The notes under the pieces: model-generated | Told to the model about the DNA's origin: nothing | Databases searched by the model: none | The model's input: the letters and a program-made list of their open reading frames with translations, nothing else | Part shown: one piece after another, positions 56,028 to 64,000 of the stretch | How positions within the stretch are numbered: position 1 is the stretch's first letter | Layout of the letters: each line of letters begins with the position of its first letter | Assembly: GCF_021290385.1 (NCBI RefSeq) | Contig: NZ_CP089928.1 | Location: forward strand, 1,224,501-1,288,500 | Source of the DNA: Microbulbifer sp. YPW16 | GTDB taxonomy: Bacteria; Pseudomonadota; Gammaproteobacteria; Pseudomonadales; Cellvibrionaceae | Direction of reading: 5' to 3' | DNA length: 64,000 nucleotides | Program-made: the position numbers and the translations under genes

Positions 56028-57692
56028 ATGACTGAATACCGTGTCTGGGAATGCCAGATCTGTGGCTGGGTTTACGACGAATCCAAGGGCTGGCCGGAGG
56101 ACGGCATCGCCCCGGGTACCCGCTGGGAGGACATCCCGGAAGACTGGAGCTGTCCCGAGTGCGGCGCGGCGAAGGAAGAGTTTGTGATGCTCGAGGTGAA
56201 GGCCGCCGCCGAACCTGCCCCCGGTACAGCAGCCGTATCCACCACCCACAGCGGCCCGGCAAAAGCAGAATCCTCAGCACAGGTGCCGACGGGTACCCGC
56301 ATCTGGGAATGCATGGTATGCGGCTGGGTTTACGATGAATCCAGGGGCTGGCCGGAAGACGGCATTGCCCCGGGCACCCGCTGGGAAGATATACCCGAAG
56401 ACTGGTGCTGCCCGCAGTGCGGCGTGGGTAAGGAAGAATTCGATATGGTGCTGGTATCCGATGGCGCGGAAGCACCGGAGCCCGAAGCGGCACCGACCCC
56501 GGCCATCGACGGCAACGCCGAGCCCCTGGTGATCATCGGCACCGGCCTGGCTGGCTACAACCTGGCACGTGAATTCCGCAAGCTGGATCGCACCACACCG
56601 CTGGTGCTGGTTACCGCAGACGATGGCACTTTCTACTCCAAGCCGTTGCTGTCCGCGTCACTGGCCCATGGCAAGACACCCCAGCAGCTGGCCAACAGCT
56701 CCGCGGAGGAGATGGCGCGGGAACTGGATGCCGAAATCCTGGTACACACCCATGTAAACAATATCGAAACGGCCACGCGAACCCTGACCGTGGCACCGGT
56801 GAACGGCAGCCACCAGGCGACCTTGCGTTACGGCAAGCTGGTTCTGGCCACCGGTGCCAGCTGCCGTCCGCTGCCCGCCATCGAGGGTGATGGCCTGGCC
56901 CGCCTGTTCCGCGTCAACAGCCTCGACGACTACCACGGTTTCCGTACCGCGCTGGCCGGCAGGCGCCGGGTACTGTTACTGGGCGCCGGACTGATCGGCT
57001 GTGAATTCGCCAACGACCTGGTGCAGGCGGGCTACGAGGTCAATGTGGTCGATCCCCTGCCCTGGCCCCTGGCCACGCTGCTGCCGGAGACCGCCGGCCG
57101 CGACCTGCGGCGCAAGCTGGAAAGTGCCGGCGTGCGCTTCCATCCCAGGAGCTGCCTCACCCGACTGGATCGACAGGGTAGCGGGCTGCGAGCAGAACTG
57201 GACAATGGCAAGACCCTCGAGGTGGATATTGCCCTCGCGGCCCTGGGCCTGCAGGCCAATACCGGACTGGCGGAAATGGCCGGACTGGACGTGGACCGGG
57301 GCATCCGGGTGGACCGCCACCTGCGTACCAGTGACAGCAGCGTGTTTGCCCTCGGTGACTGCGCCGAGGTCGAGGGCCACCAGCTCTACTTCGTGGCACC
57401 GTTGATGGCCTGTGCACGTGCGCTGGCAAAGACCCTCAGTGGCGAACCTGAAGCCGTACGCTACGGCGCCATCCCGGTGGCGGTGAAGACGACCCTGCGA
57501 CCCACTACCGTGTGCCCGCCGCGTTCCGGGGCCGAGGGCGAATGGCACGTGCAGGCGGACAGTGATGGTGTGCAGGCGGAATTCCGCGACAACAGCGGCC
57601 AGCTACTGGGCTTTGCACTGACGGGATCACGCATCGCTGCGCGGGATGAACTGGTATCCCGGTGTGCACCGCTGATGCAGGCTGACCAGTAA
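56028..57692 (+). CDS. Tandem rubredoxin / rubredoxin reductase fusion
   Basis: A 554-residue electron-transfer protein. Two rubredoxin domains lie at about 6-55 (Cys9, Cys12, Cys42, Cys45) and 92-141 (Cys95, Cys98, Cys128, Cys131), joined by an Ala/Pro/Ser linker. An FAD/NAD reductase domain begins near residue 166 ([13 protein letters not shown]) and holds the NAD motif [16 protein letters not shown] near residue 316 and [11 protein letters not shown]. It should pass electrons from NAD(P)H to rubredoxin and then to an unknown partner, such as an alkane hydroxylase or oxygen-detoxifying enzyme. It is usually two separate proteins. Confidence 0.92.
   Translation: MTEYRVWECQICGWVYDESKGWPEDGIAPGTRWEDIPEDWSCPECGAAKEEFVMLEVKAAAEPAPGTAAVSTTHSGPAKAESSAQVPTGTRIWECMVCGWVYDESRGWPEDGIAPGTRWEDIPEDWCCPQCGVGKEEFDMVLVSDGAEAPEPEAAPTPAIDGNAEPLVIIGTGLAGYNLAREFRKLDRTTPLVLVTADDGTFYSKPLLSASLAHGKTPQQLANSSAEEMARELDAEILVHTHVNNIETATRTLTVAPVNGSHQATLRYGKLVLATGASCRPLPAIEGDGLARLFRVNSLDDYHGFRTALAGRRRVLLLGAGLIGCEFANDLVQAGYEVNVVDPLPWPLATLLPETAGRDLRRKLESAGVRFHPRSCLTRLDRQGSGLRAELDNGKTLEVDIALAALGLQANTGLAEMAGLDVDRGIRVDRHLRTSDSSVFALGDCAEVEGHQLYFVAPLMACARALAKTLSGEPEAVRYGAIPVAVKTTLRPTTVCPPRSGAEGEWHVQADSDGVQAEFRDNSGQLLGFALTGSRIAARDELVSRCAPLMQADQ
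56043..56450 (+). repeat. Direct repeat encoding the two rubredoxin domains
   Basis: Two copies about 150 bp long, offset by 258 bp (56043-56192 and 56301-56450). At residues 13-40 versus 99-126 only one of 28 residues differs (Lys20/Arg106), while the linker between is unrelated. This suggests a recent internal duplication or homogenisation by gene conversion. Confidence 0.85.
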
Positions 57693-57698
57693 GTCACA

Positions 57699-57732
57699 CC
57701 CCGGATAGCCGCCCGCGGGGGGCTATCCGGGG
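57699..57732 (+). terminator. Long hairpin after the rubredoxin fusion gene
   Basis: A perfect 12-base-pair stem (CCCCGGATAGCC and GGCTATCCGGGG) with a ten-base loop that is itself self-complementary lies just after the stop codon. A GTTTTT tract follows about seven bases later, so this is a probable but imperfect intrinsic terminator. Confidence 0.6.
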
Positions 57733-57783
57733 GGCAACGTTTTTCCGCAGGATGCAAAACGCGCAATAAGCCAGATTTTCGCG

Positions 57784-57789
57784 TAGAAT
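57784..57789 (+). promoter_or_regulatory. Possible -10 element (TAGAAT) of the flavin reductase gene
   Basis: TAGAAT lies 40 bp before the preferred start. It overlaps the upstream ATG at 57788, which argues against that ATG as the translation start. No good -35 match is seen. Confidence 0.35.
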
Positions 57790-57829
57790 GGCCGCCAACC
57801 TTAAATTTGCTCAATTTTTAAACGACGGT

Positions 57830-58342
57830 ATGACCACAGACAGCACCACAGCGTCCTCTCCCGCCACCCAGCCGGACCGCGCCCTGCGCGACACCCTGGG
57901 GCTGTTCGCCACTGGCGTGACCGTGGTCACCACCACCGACGCGGCCGGGCAACCTGTGGGCATGACCGTGAACAGCTTCAATTCCGTATCGCTGGACCCG
58001 CCCCTGGTGCTGTGGAGTATCGACAAGCAGTCCCTGGGTTACGATGCCTTTACCGCCGAGGGGCACTTTGCGGTGCATGTGCTCAAGTCCGACCAGCAGC
58101 ACATCTCCAACCTTTTCGCCGGCCGTGGTGCCGACAAGTTTGGCCACGTGCAGTGGCGGCCGGGCCCGCACCAGGTTCCCCTGCTGGACGACTGTGCGGC
58201 CCTGTTCCAGTGCCGCCTGGCCCAGTGTATCGAGGGCGGTGATCACACCATCCTGCTGGGCGAAGTGACCGATTTCACCGCCTCGGGCGGCGAGCCCCTG
58301 GTTTTCCACCGCGGCCGCTACCGCGCCCTGGCCGGAGACTGA
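57830..58342 (+). CDS. Flavin reductase-like FMN-binding protein
   Basis: A 170-residue protein of the flavin reductase (FMN-binding split barrel) family. It shows GLFATGVTVVTTTDAAGQPVGMTVNSFNSVSLDPPLVLW in the first half and GDHTILLGEV in the second. It would use NAD(P)H to reduce free flavin for a two-component monooxygenase or related enzyme. The start at 57830 is preferred to the ATG at 57788, which sits in a probable -10 element. Its location after the rubredoxin reductase may point to a shared redox theme, but a terminator separates them. Confidence 0.85.
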   Translation: MTTDSTTASSPATQPDRALRDTLGLFATGVTVVTTTDAAGQPVGMTVNSFNSVSLDPPLVLWSIDKQSLGYDAFTAEGHFAVHVLKSDQQHISNLFAGRGADKFGHVQWRPGPHQVPLLDDCAALFQCRLAQCIEGGDHTILLGEVTDFTASGGEPLVFHRGRYRALAGD

Positions 58343-58353
58343 CAGGCCACTGG

Positions 58354-58376
58354 CGCCCCCGGCTCCGCCGGGGGCG
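58354..58376 (+). terminator. GC-rich hairpin after the flavin reductase gene
   Basis: A ten-base-pair perfect stem (CGCCCCCGGC and GCCGGGGGCG) with a three-base loop lies 11 bp after the stop. It lacks a U-run, so it may be an RNA-stabilising or weak termination structure. Confidence 0.4.
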
Positions 58377-58488
58377 TACCACCCGCCAAAACTGCATTTA
58401 AGACCCTTCCCGCGCTTGGTTGCCCTGTCATTTTGACGTCATAATTCAGGGGCAAACTGTAAAGTGAGCACTTTTTGAGCAGCGACCT

Positions 58489-59262
58489 ATGCAGACACCC
58501 GGCTCTCTCTTCTGCTTCGCCCACCGCGGCTACCGGCAGAAAGCCACTGAGAACACCCTGCAGGCCATCGAGCACGCACTGGAGTTCGACGTGGACGGTA
58601 TCGAGATCGATATCTGGAATATCGGTGGCCAGCTGCTGGTCAAGCACGACCGGCGCCTGGGCCGGTTGATTGCCGGCAGCGAACTGCTCACCGACCTTTG
58701 CCCCAATGCCCTGCGCGAAAAACTGCTGCCCTGTGGGGGGCGCGTACCCACCCTGCGCGAGGTGCTGGAAACCGTGGGCAACCACTGCCAGCTCAATATT
58801 GAAATCAAGGGCCCCAGCTGCGCCGCGCTGGTGGCAGAGGAACTGGAATCCTTTGTCCGCGACACCGGTGCCAGCTTCGAGCAGTACCTGGTATCTTCCT
58901 TCGATCACCGCCAGCTCTATGAGAGCCTGCAGATGATCCCGGAAGTCCGCCGCGGCGTGTTATTGGGCAGTATCCCCCTGGACCTGGCCGCCTGTGCCGA
59001 GCCGCTCAAGGCCTACTCCATGCACCTGAGCCTGGATTTCGTCGATGCCGAGCTGATTGCCGACGGCAAGCGTCGCGGGCTGCGCAATTATGTGTTCACG
59101 GTCAACAACCTCGACGACCTGCACCTGGTCGCCGCCATGGGCGCCGATGGCGTTTTCACCGACGAACCGCAGCTGGTGATGAACTACAATGCTGCCCGCA
59201 CTGCAGAAGTCCTGTTCCTCAATGAGGAAGAACAGGATACCCGCCCGGCCGGACCACTCTGA
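58489..59262 (+). CDS. Glycerophosphodiester phosphodiesterase family protein
   Basis: A 257-residue cytoplasmic GDPD-type TIM-barrel enzyme: CFAHRGY with His12 and Arg13, ENT at 21-23, GIEIDI with Glu39 and Asp41, VKHD with His53, and LNIEIKG near residue 107. It would hydrolyse glycerophosphodiesters to glycerol-3-phosphate and an alcohol. No signal peptide is visible, unlike periplasmic GlpQ. It ends before a strong bidirectional terminator. Confidence 0.88.
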   Translation: MQTPGSLFCFAHRGYRQKATENTLQAIEHALEFDVDGIEIDIWNIGGQLLVKHDRRLGRLIAGSELLTDLCPNALREKLLPCGGRVPTLREVLETVGNHCQLNIEIKGPSCAALVAEELESFVRDTGASFEQYLVSSFDHRQLYESLQMIPEVRRGVLLGSIPLDLAACAEPLKAYSMHLSLDFVDAELIADGKRRGLRNYVFTVNNLDDLHLVAAMGADGVFTDEPQLVMNYNAARTAEVLFLNEEEQDTRPAGPL

Positions 59263-59313
59263 CAAGCATATGCACCGACAGCTGCTTTGAAGCAAAAGCA
59301 GCTGGACAGAAAC

Positions 59314-59344
59314 AAAAAAAGCCGGCGCAAGCGCCGGCTTTTTT
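59314..59344. terminator. Bidirectional rho-independent terminator
   Basis: The stem GCCGGCG/CGCCGGC with loop CAAG is flanked by an A7 tract on the left and T7 on the right, so it can terminate both the GDPD gene (plus) and the TonB receptor gene (minus), which converge here. Confidence 0.93.
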
Positions 59345-59364
59345 GTTGGTTGCCCGGGAACGGG

Positions 59365-61956
59365 TCAGAACTGCGCGCTGGCCCGCAGGTACCAGAAGCC
59401 TCCGTTAAAGCCAAACGGCGAGGTCAGGGACTGCTGCACTCCCAGGAACTGCAGCGTCGGGTCCGCTTCCTCATCAGCCTCGACATCAAAGATATTCTCA
59501 CCGCCGACAGCCACCTTGTAGTTGTCTGCCAGGTTGAAGGTCACCTCGAGGTCAGTCAGCAGCTCGCCGCTATACGTAGCCGGGCCAGACTCAAACAGGC
59601 CGCCGGTGGATTCCCAGTCGCTGTAGCGATTGAAACGCAGGTAACCATTCACCAGGCCGCCGGTGTCGTAGTCGAAGGTCAGCGTGGTGCGGTCGCTGGG
59701 CACCTGGTTTTCCAGGTCGTAAACGCGCAGGTCATTGATCGTGTTGGCAGCAACATCGGTCACTTCCTGCTGGTTGTGATTGTGGCGCAGGTCCACCACC
59801 AGCAGGTTGCCGGCAACTTCGAAGTCGCTGGTGATCGCCAGGTCGATGCCACTGACCTCGGAATCATAGGCGTTTACGAAGAAGTTGGCATTACTTCCCT
59901 GCAGCAGTGCGGCATCCTCGATTCCGGCGTTCGACAGCAGGGCTACCTCGTCTGCGCCAATGGTGTTATTGCGCAGTGCCAGTCGGTCCTGGATGTCGAT
60001 GTTGTAGTAATCGATAGTGATACTGGTGTTGTCCAGCGGGTTGATCACGGCACCGATGGTAAAGCTGGTGGACTCTTCCGGGTTCAGTGCCACTGCGCCG
60101 AGAGCTTCAGCGACCGGGTGATTGACCGGGTAGGTACCGTTCGGAATCAGGTTACCGCTGGCATCTGCAGTGGTGGTGACATTGAGCGTATTCACCTGGC
60201 CCGGGGTCGGCGCACGGAAACCGGTATTCATGGTAGCCCGCAGCGCGAAAGCCTCACTGAAGTCGTAACGGCCGGAGAGTTTCCAGTCCGAGGTAGAACC
60301 AAACTGGTCAAAATCCTCGTAGCGCAGCGCCGCACCCACTGTCAGCTGGTCAGTGATATCCGTTTCCAGGTCCACATAAGTTGCGACGCTGTCGCTGTCG
60401 TAACTTCCGGCAGCCTCTTCCGGGAAGCCCTGGAACCCGTCGGAGCCCACGCCAAATTGTGCGGCGGTGGGACCGGATACAATCGATGCCTCGTCACCGG
60501 CACCTATCTTGTAGGTCTCGCGACGCCACTCCATACCGAAAGCCACGTTCAGGGGCGACGCAAAGGCCGCTATATCAACCGGTTGCACAAAGTCGGCATT
60601 CACACTGGTCTCTTCCTGGGTCAGTGTGCCCGGATTGAAAGAGGTCGGCGACAGTGCACCAAGGCTCGGGTTGATGGAGTCCTTCAGTACGTAGGAAACC
60701 TCGTTTTCCGCCGTGCGAGCCCGCACATCCCAGCTCAGGCCGGAAGCCAGCTCGCCACGTGCACCGAATACCGCTGACAGGTCGGTAATATTGGCGCCGA
60801 ACTGTGGGTTGTAGCCGCCAGGAAACATGGAGTAAATCGGGTTGCGCAGCACGTAGCCACTGGGGCTCGAGGCATCGGCCACCAGGTAGTCGGATGGGGT
60901 CAGCCCCTGGCCGACAATGCTGTCGATGAGCGACTGCGGTGCGGGATCCGGCATAAAGTCGCCATCCCCGTCTACCTGCAGTGTGCCGCGGGCAGCGAAT
61001 TCATACTGCGGCTCCAGCACCGGTCCGCGGTAGAAGAAATCCGAAATGGTCTCGTTGTCAGAGTACCCGAGGTTGCCGTACAGCTCGACGCTCTCGCTGA
61101 GATCGTAGCCGGCGTTCACGAATAGCTTCGTGGTTTCCACTTCCGGGTCGCCCCAGCGCTGGCCGAGGCCTTCCAGCGGCACCAGGTCCTCACCGACAAC
61201 ACTGCCGACAAATTCCGCATCCGGGCGGGCCGCACCGCGCCATGTCTTGTCAGCCGTAGAGCGCTCGATGGTCGTGTTCACAAAACCACGATCGCCCAGA
61301 CCGAAACCGGCGTTTACGGAAACACTGTTGCGGGTGCCATCGCCCTCAAAATACTCACCGGTCTGCGCCGCTACATTAATGCCCTCGGCATCGTCTTTCA
61401 GGATCACGTTAACCACGCCCGCGATGGCATCGGAGCCATACTGGGCCGAGGCGCCATCCCGAAGTACTTCCACACGCTCAATTGCGGCAGACGGCAGGGC
61501 AGAGAAGTCCACCGCCTGGGCACCCTGGTTAACAGTACCCAGTGGGGCCACCTGCAGGTTTACCAGCGCCGAGCGGTGCCGGCGGGTACCGTTCACCAGC
61601 ACCAGGGTCTGGTCCGGGGACAGGTTACGTAAGGTCACCGGGCGGATAAATGCGGTACCGTCGGCAATCGGGAAGCGCTGGGTATTGAATGAAGGCGCAA
61701 TCTTGGACAGCGACTCGGTCAGGTCAAAGCTCGCCTGGTCGGCCAGGTCGCCCCCACCAACCACATCCACCGGAGACAGGGTCTCGGTGGGCAATGTGCC
61801 CTCCCGCCGCGTACCGGTGGCAATCACTTCTTCCATAACCCGGTTGTCGGCACCGGGCGTGGACTCTTCCTGCTCCTGGGCGAAAGCCCCGGAAACCGGC
61901 ACCGCCAGGGCGGCGGCAATCGCCAGTGACAACGGCTTGAATGAATATCTACTCAT
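59365..61956 (-). CDS. TonB-dependent outer membrane receptor
   Basis: An 862-residue precursor with a 26-residue signal peptide ending GAFA. A TonB-box-like EEVIATGTR precedes a plug domain with RNLSPDQTLVLVNGTRRHRS, EVLRDGASAQYGSDAIAGVVNVILK and a long beta-barrel ending in a C-terminal Phe (LRASAQF). It imports a ligand across the outer membrane with TonB energy. No transport gene is adjacent, and the receptor is more like large substrate receptors than siderophore receptors. The ATG at 61956 begins the family homology, and AGGA is 12 bases upstream. Confidence 0.9.
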   Translation of the reverse strand: MSRYSFKPLSLAIAAALAVPVSGAFAQEQEESTPGADNRVMEEVIATGTRREGTLPTETLSPVDVVGGGDLADQASFDLTESLSKIAPSFNTQRFPIADGTAFIRPVTLRNLSPDQTLVLVNGTRRHRSALVNLQVAPLGTVNQGAQAVDFSALPSAAIERVEVLRDGASAQYGSDAIAGVVNVILKDDAEGINVAAQTGEYFEGDGTRNSVSVNAGFGLGDRGFVNTTIERSTADKTWRGAARPDAEFVGSVVGEDLVPLEGLGQRWGDPEVETTKLFVNAGYDLSESVELYGNLGYSDNETISDFFYRGPVLEPQYEFAARGTLQVDGDGDFMPDPAPQSLIDSIVGQGLTPSDYLVADASSPSGYVLRNPIYSMFPGGYNPQFGANITDLSAVFGARGELASGLSWDVRARTAENEVSYVLKDSINPSLGALSPTSFNPGTLTQEETSVNADFVQPVDIAAFASPLNVAFGMEWRRETYKIGAGDEASIVSGPTAAQFGVGSDGFQGFPEEAAGSYDSDSVATYVDLETDITDQLTVGAALRYEDFDQFGSTSDWKLSGRYDFSEAFALRATMNTGFRAPTPGQVNTLNVTTTADASGNLIPNGTYPVNHPVAEALGAVALNPEESTSFTIGAVINPLDNTSITIDYYNIDIQDRLALRNNTIGADEVALLSNAGIEDAALLQGSNANFFVNAYDSEVSGIDLAITSDFEVAGNLLVVDLRHNHNQQEVTDVAANTINDLRVYDLENQVPSDRTTLTFDYDTGGLVNGYLRFNRYSDWESTGGLFESGPATYSGELLTDLEVTFNLADNYKVAVGGENIFDVEADEEADPTLQFLGVQQSLTSPFGFNGGFWYLRASAQF

Positions 61957-62771
61957 GATGGGCCCGTCCTCTCTCTTATGGTTATTCCATCGAGCTTCCC
62001 GCCATCTGATACCCCAGGAAGGCGCGCGATGCTTATTTTTTGTGCAACTACGTACGGTAGACGCACTTTTTATGTGCAGCCAGAGTATGCAAACGTGGCA
62101 GTACGGGCAATGCTTCAGGACAATTGACAAAACACCGGCCGCTTCACTGGATAATTTGTTACAGGTGAGACTGAATTTCGCGCCAAGCGTATGTTTTATT
62201 ATCGCTTTTAGCGGTTTTTGAAGAGATGCCTCCTCCCAGCAAATCCGACCTCGCAATGGCGTCCGCCCAGTTGTCGGACCGACTGGTACAGGTAGCTTTC
62301 ACAAACACAAACAGAGTTCACCAATTGTCAGCAAAGACACAATATTGTGAACTCCTGGCACTTACCAGTTTCGGCCAGTCTCACACCGAGCCCGGCAATG
62401 GCTCGCTATTGATGAATGGGGTTTCTCAAAGGACTTGAGAAACGGCAGTCACATACTCCCGGACGCAGTATCTCTTTTCGGGCAACTTCTACCGCAGCTG
62501 CCGGCTCTATCATCATTCCTCCAGGGGAGCTGTCAGCTCCTTCGACACACTCCCGTGAGCGGGGTCTCGTTTCCGGGACAGCTCCCTTGCATACCCACCA
62601 GTATTGGAAAATGTTTTAACTTCCGGAACCGAATTTACTGTGTCCTGAAGTGAGGTATCCAGGAGCATATACCACCCCGGTTTTGGGGGCGCGGGGGCGC
62701 GATCGCCAGCGGCGACCCCGCACCACGCGCTTTTCAATCACTCCATTTACCAATTCGGGAGAAGAATAAGA
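61957..62771. other. Divergent intergenic region, 815 bp
   Basis: This is the longest gene-free stretch of the window, lying between the TonB receptor (minus) and the S8 peptidase (plus). AT-rich patches occur at about 62030-62060 and 62140-62230 near the receptor start, and the peptidase has GGGAGAAG before its ATG. I found no ORF with coding character, no RNA gene and no palindrome strong enough to name. Confidence 0.5.
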
Positions 62772-64000
62772 ATGCAATCCATTCTGAAGGGGTCTCGTCT
62801 CGCCGCGCTCACTGCCGCCCTCACCCTGGGCGCAGCCTCAAGCGGCACTCTTGCGGTAACCGGCAGTAACGTCACAGATTTTTCCAATATGCCCCAGCGC
62901 ATCATCGTTCAGTACAAGGACACAGCGCAGCGTGACTGGCCCGCCCGGGCCAAAGCCTATGGTGCACGGGCCAATACCAGCCTGGCCCATGTGCGCGGGC
63001 TTGCCCTGCGCGACCGGCAGGTTTACCAACTCGGCCAGCGTATGGCACCGGGGCAGCTGCAGAAGTTGATGGCAAAACTGGAAGCCGATCCCAACGTGGT
63101 GTCGGTTGAGGAAGATGCGCTGATGCAGCCACAGTTCGTGCCCAATGACACTTACTACGATCTTCAATGGCATTACTATGAGGCCACCGGCGGCATCAAC
63201 CTGCCCGCCGCCTGGGACAAGCAGACCGGCACCGGTGCCACTGTCGCGGTGCTGGATACCGGCTATGTCTACCACTCGGACCTGGACGCCAATATCCTGC
63301 CGGGCTACGACTTTATCGACGATACCTTCGTCTCCAACGATGGCGACGGTCGCGACGCCGATCCCAGTGATCCCGGCGATGCGGTTAGCTTCAGCGAGTG
63401 CGGTTTCCTGAGCCCGCCGCAGGACCAGCCCAGCAGCTGGCACGGGACCCACGTGGCCGGAACCGTTGCCGCGGTTACAGACAATGGCAAGGGCGTTGCT
63501 GGTGTAGCCTTCGATTCGAAGGTAGTGCCGGTGCGGGTACTGGGCAAATGCGGCGGCTACCTGTCCGATATCGCCGACGGTATTGTCTGGGCTTCCGGCG
63601 GCAGTGTGTCCGGCGTACCGGTGAACAGCAACCCGGCGCAGGTAATCAATATGAGCCTGGGCGGCAGTGGCTCCTGTGACTCCACCTACCAGGCGGCTAT
63701 CGATGTCGCGGTAGCCAATGGCACAACCGTTGTCGTGAGTGCCGGCAACAGCGATGCGGATGCCTCAGGTTATCGCCCGGCCAGCTGCGACAACGTCATT
63801 TCCGTAGCAGCTACCGAGCGCTTTGGTGCCCGGTCTTACTATTCCAACTACGGCTCCACTGTGGATGTAAGTGCCCCCGGAGGCGACCTGCAGTACGATT
63901 CCACCCACGGGGTGGCTTCCACCCTCAACGACGGCCAGACCAGCCCCGGTAACGAGACCTATGTTTATTACCAGGGCACCTCGATGGCAGCACCGCATGT
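62772..64000 (+). CDS. Secreted S8 family serine peptidase (3' end beyond window)
   Basis: A subtilisin-type exported protease, cut by the window edge after 409 codons. It has a signal peptide (about 1-28), an I9-type propeptide (IIVQYKD near residue 44 to SVEEDALMQPQ near 121) and a catalytic domain with Asp162 in VAVLDTGYVYHSD, His227 in SSWHGTHVAG and Ser404 in GTSMAAPH. The conserved oxyanion region is NMSLGGSG and SAGNSD. Cysteines in the mature domain suggest disulfides. Secreted proteases of this type often have C-terminal P or PPC domains, but that part is not in the window. Confidence 0.93.
   Translation, partial: MQSILKGSRLAALTAALTLGAASSGTLAVTGSNVTDFSNMPQRIIVQYKDTAQRDWPARAKAYGARANTSLAHVRGLALRDRQVYQLGQRMAPGQLQKLMAKLEADPNVVSVEEDALMQPQFVPNDTYYDLQWHYYEATGGINLPAAWDKQTGTGATVAVLDTGYVYHSDLDANILPGYDFIDDTFVSNDGDGRDADPSDPGDAVSFSECGFLSPPQDQPSSWHGTHVAGTVAAVTDNGKGVAGVAFDSKVVPVRVLGKCGGYLSDIADGIVWASGGSVSGVPVNSNPAQVINMSLGGSGSCDSTYQAAIDVAVANGTTVVVSAGNSDADASGYRPASCDNVISVAATERFGARSYYSNYGSTVDVSAPGGDLQYDSTHGVASTLNDGQTSPGNETYVYYQGTSMAAPH

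Noticed and set aside
57788..57829. Upstream ATG for the flavin reductase gene
   Set aside because: The ATG overlaps a TAGAAT -10 element and the extra 14 residues do not resemble the family.

Overview
The window reads as a chromosomal segment of a GC-rich marine gammaproteobacterium, most likely a Microbulbifer-like member of the Cellvibrionales. This is inferred from the gene content: a GlcNAc operon using NagK, an SIS-type NagB-II and a NagP-like permease; an Entner-Doudoroff operon; gammaproteobacterial blocks miaB-phoH-ybeY-corC-lnt and leuS-lptE-holA; and a secreted S8 peptidase. I saw no rRNA, tRNA, CRISPR array or insertion sequence.

Layout. (1) 26-9127, minus strand: a seven-gene central-carbon operon in the order pgi, edd, zwf, pgl, eda, gap, pyk. 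(2) 9503-10552: a plus-strand LacI-family regulator. (3) 10775-15305, minus strand: nagK, nagB-II, nagA and a sugar permease. The same 16-bp palindrome, in opposite orientations, lies about 120 bp upstream of both minus-strand operons, so amino-sugar uptake and hexose catabolism look like one regulon: GlcNAc to GlcNAc-6-P to GlcN-6-P to Fru-6-P, then Pgi, Zwf, Pgl, Edd and Eda to pyruvate and GAP. (4) 15651-19441: a PstS-like/OmpA fusion, a DUF6279 lipoprotein and a class Ic-type aspartate aminotransferase. (5) 19552-24303, minus strand: an OlsF-like aminolipid synthase overlapping an LpxH-like hydrolase gene, then an unrecognised pair made of a vWA-like membrane-anchored protein and a four-helix coiled-coil membrane protein.

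(6) 24578-31969: DUF1820, miaB, phoH, ybeY, corC, lnt and a TIGR01777 epimerase-like gene. (7) 32022-38757: a small unknown, an ElyC-like DUF218 protein, a zinc-ribbon protein, leuS, a small exported protein, lptE and holA. (8) 38940-46343: aidB, an SDR, a PLP decarboxylase, a Nudix hydrolase, phospholipase A1 and an unknown protein. (9) 46579-54193: an aerobactin-type siderophore cluster (iucA, iucB, iucC, iucD) diverging from an MFS exporter, with a Fur-like inverted repeat between them. (10) 54244-59262: a GNAT, a beta-carbonic anhydrase, a tandem-rubredoxin/rubredoxin-reductase fusion, a flavin reductase and a glycerophosphodiesterase. (11) 59365-64000: a large TonB-dependent receptor diverging across 815 bp from an S8 peptidase that runs off the window edge.

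Most genes are confident family assignments from conserved motifs. The parts least explained by known families are the 22145-24303 pair with its repeat-rich leader, the rubredoxin fusion, and the small unknown proteins at 32022, 36726 and 45621.
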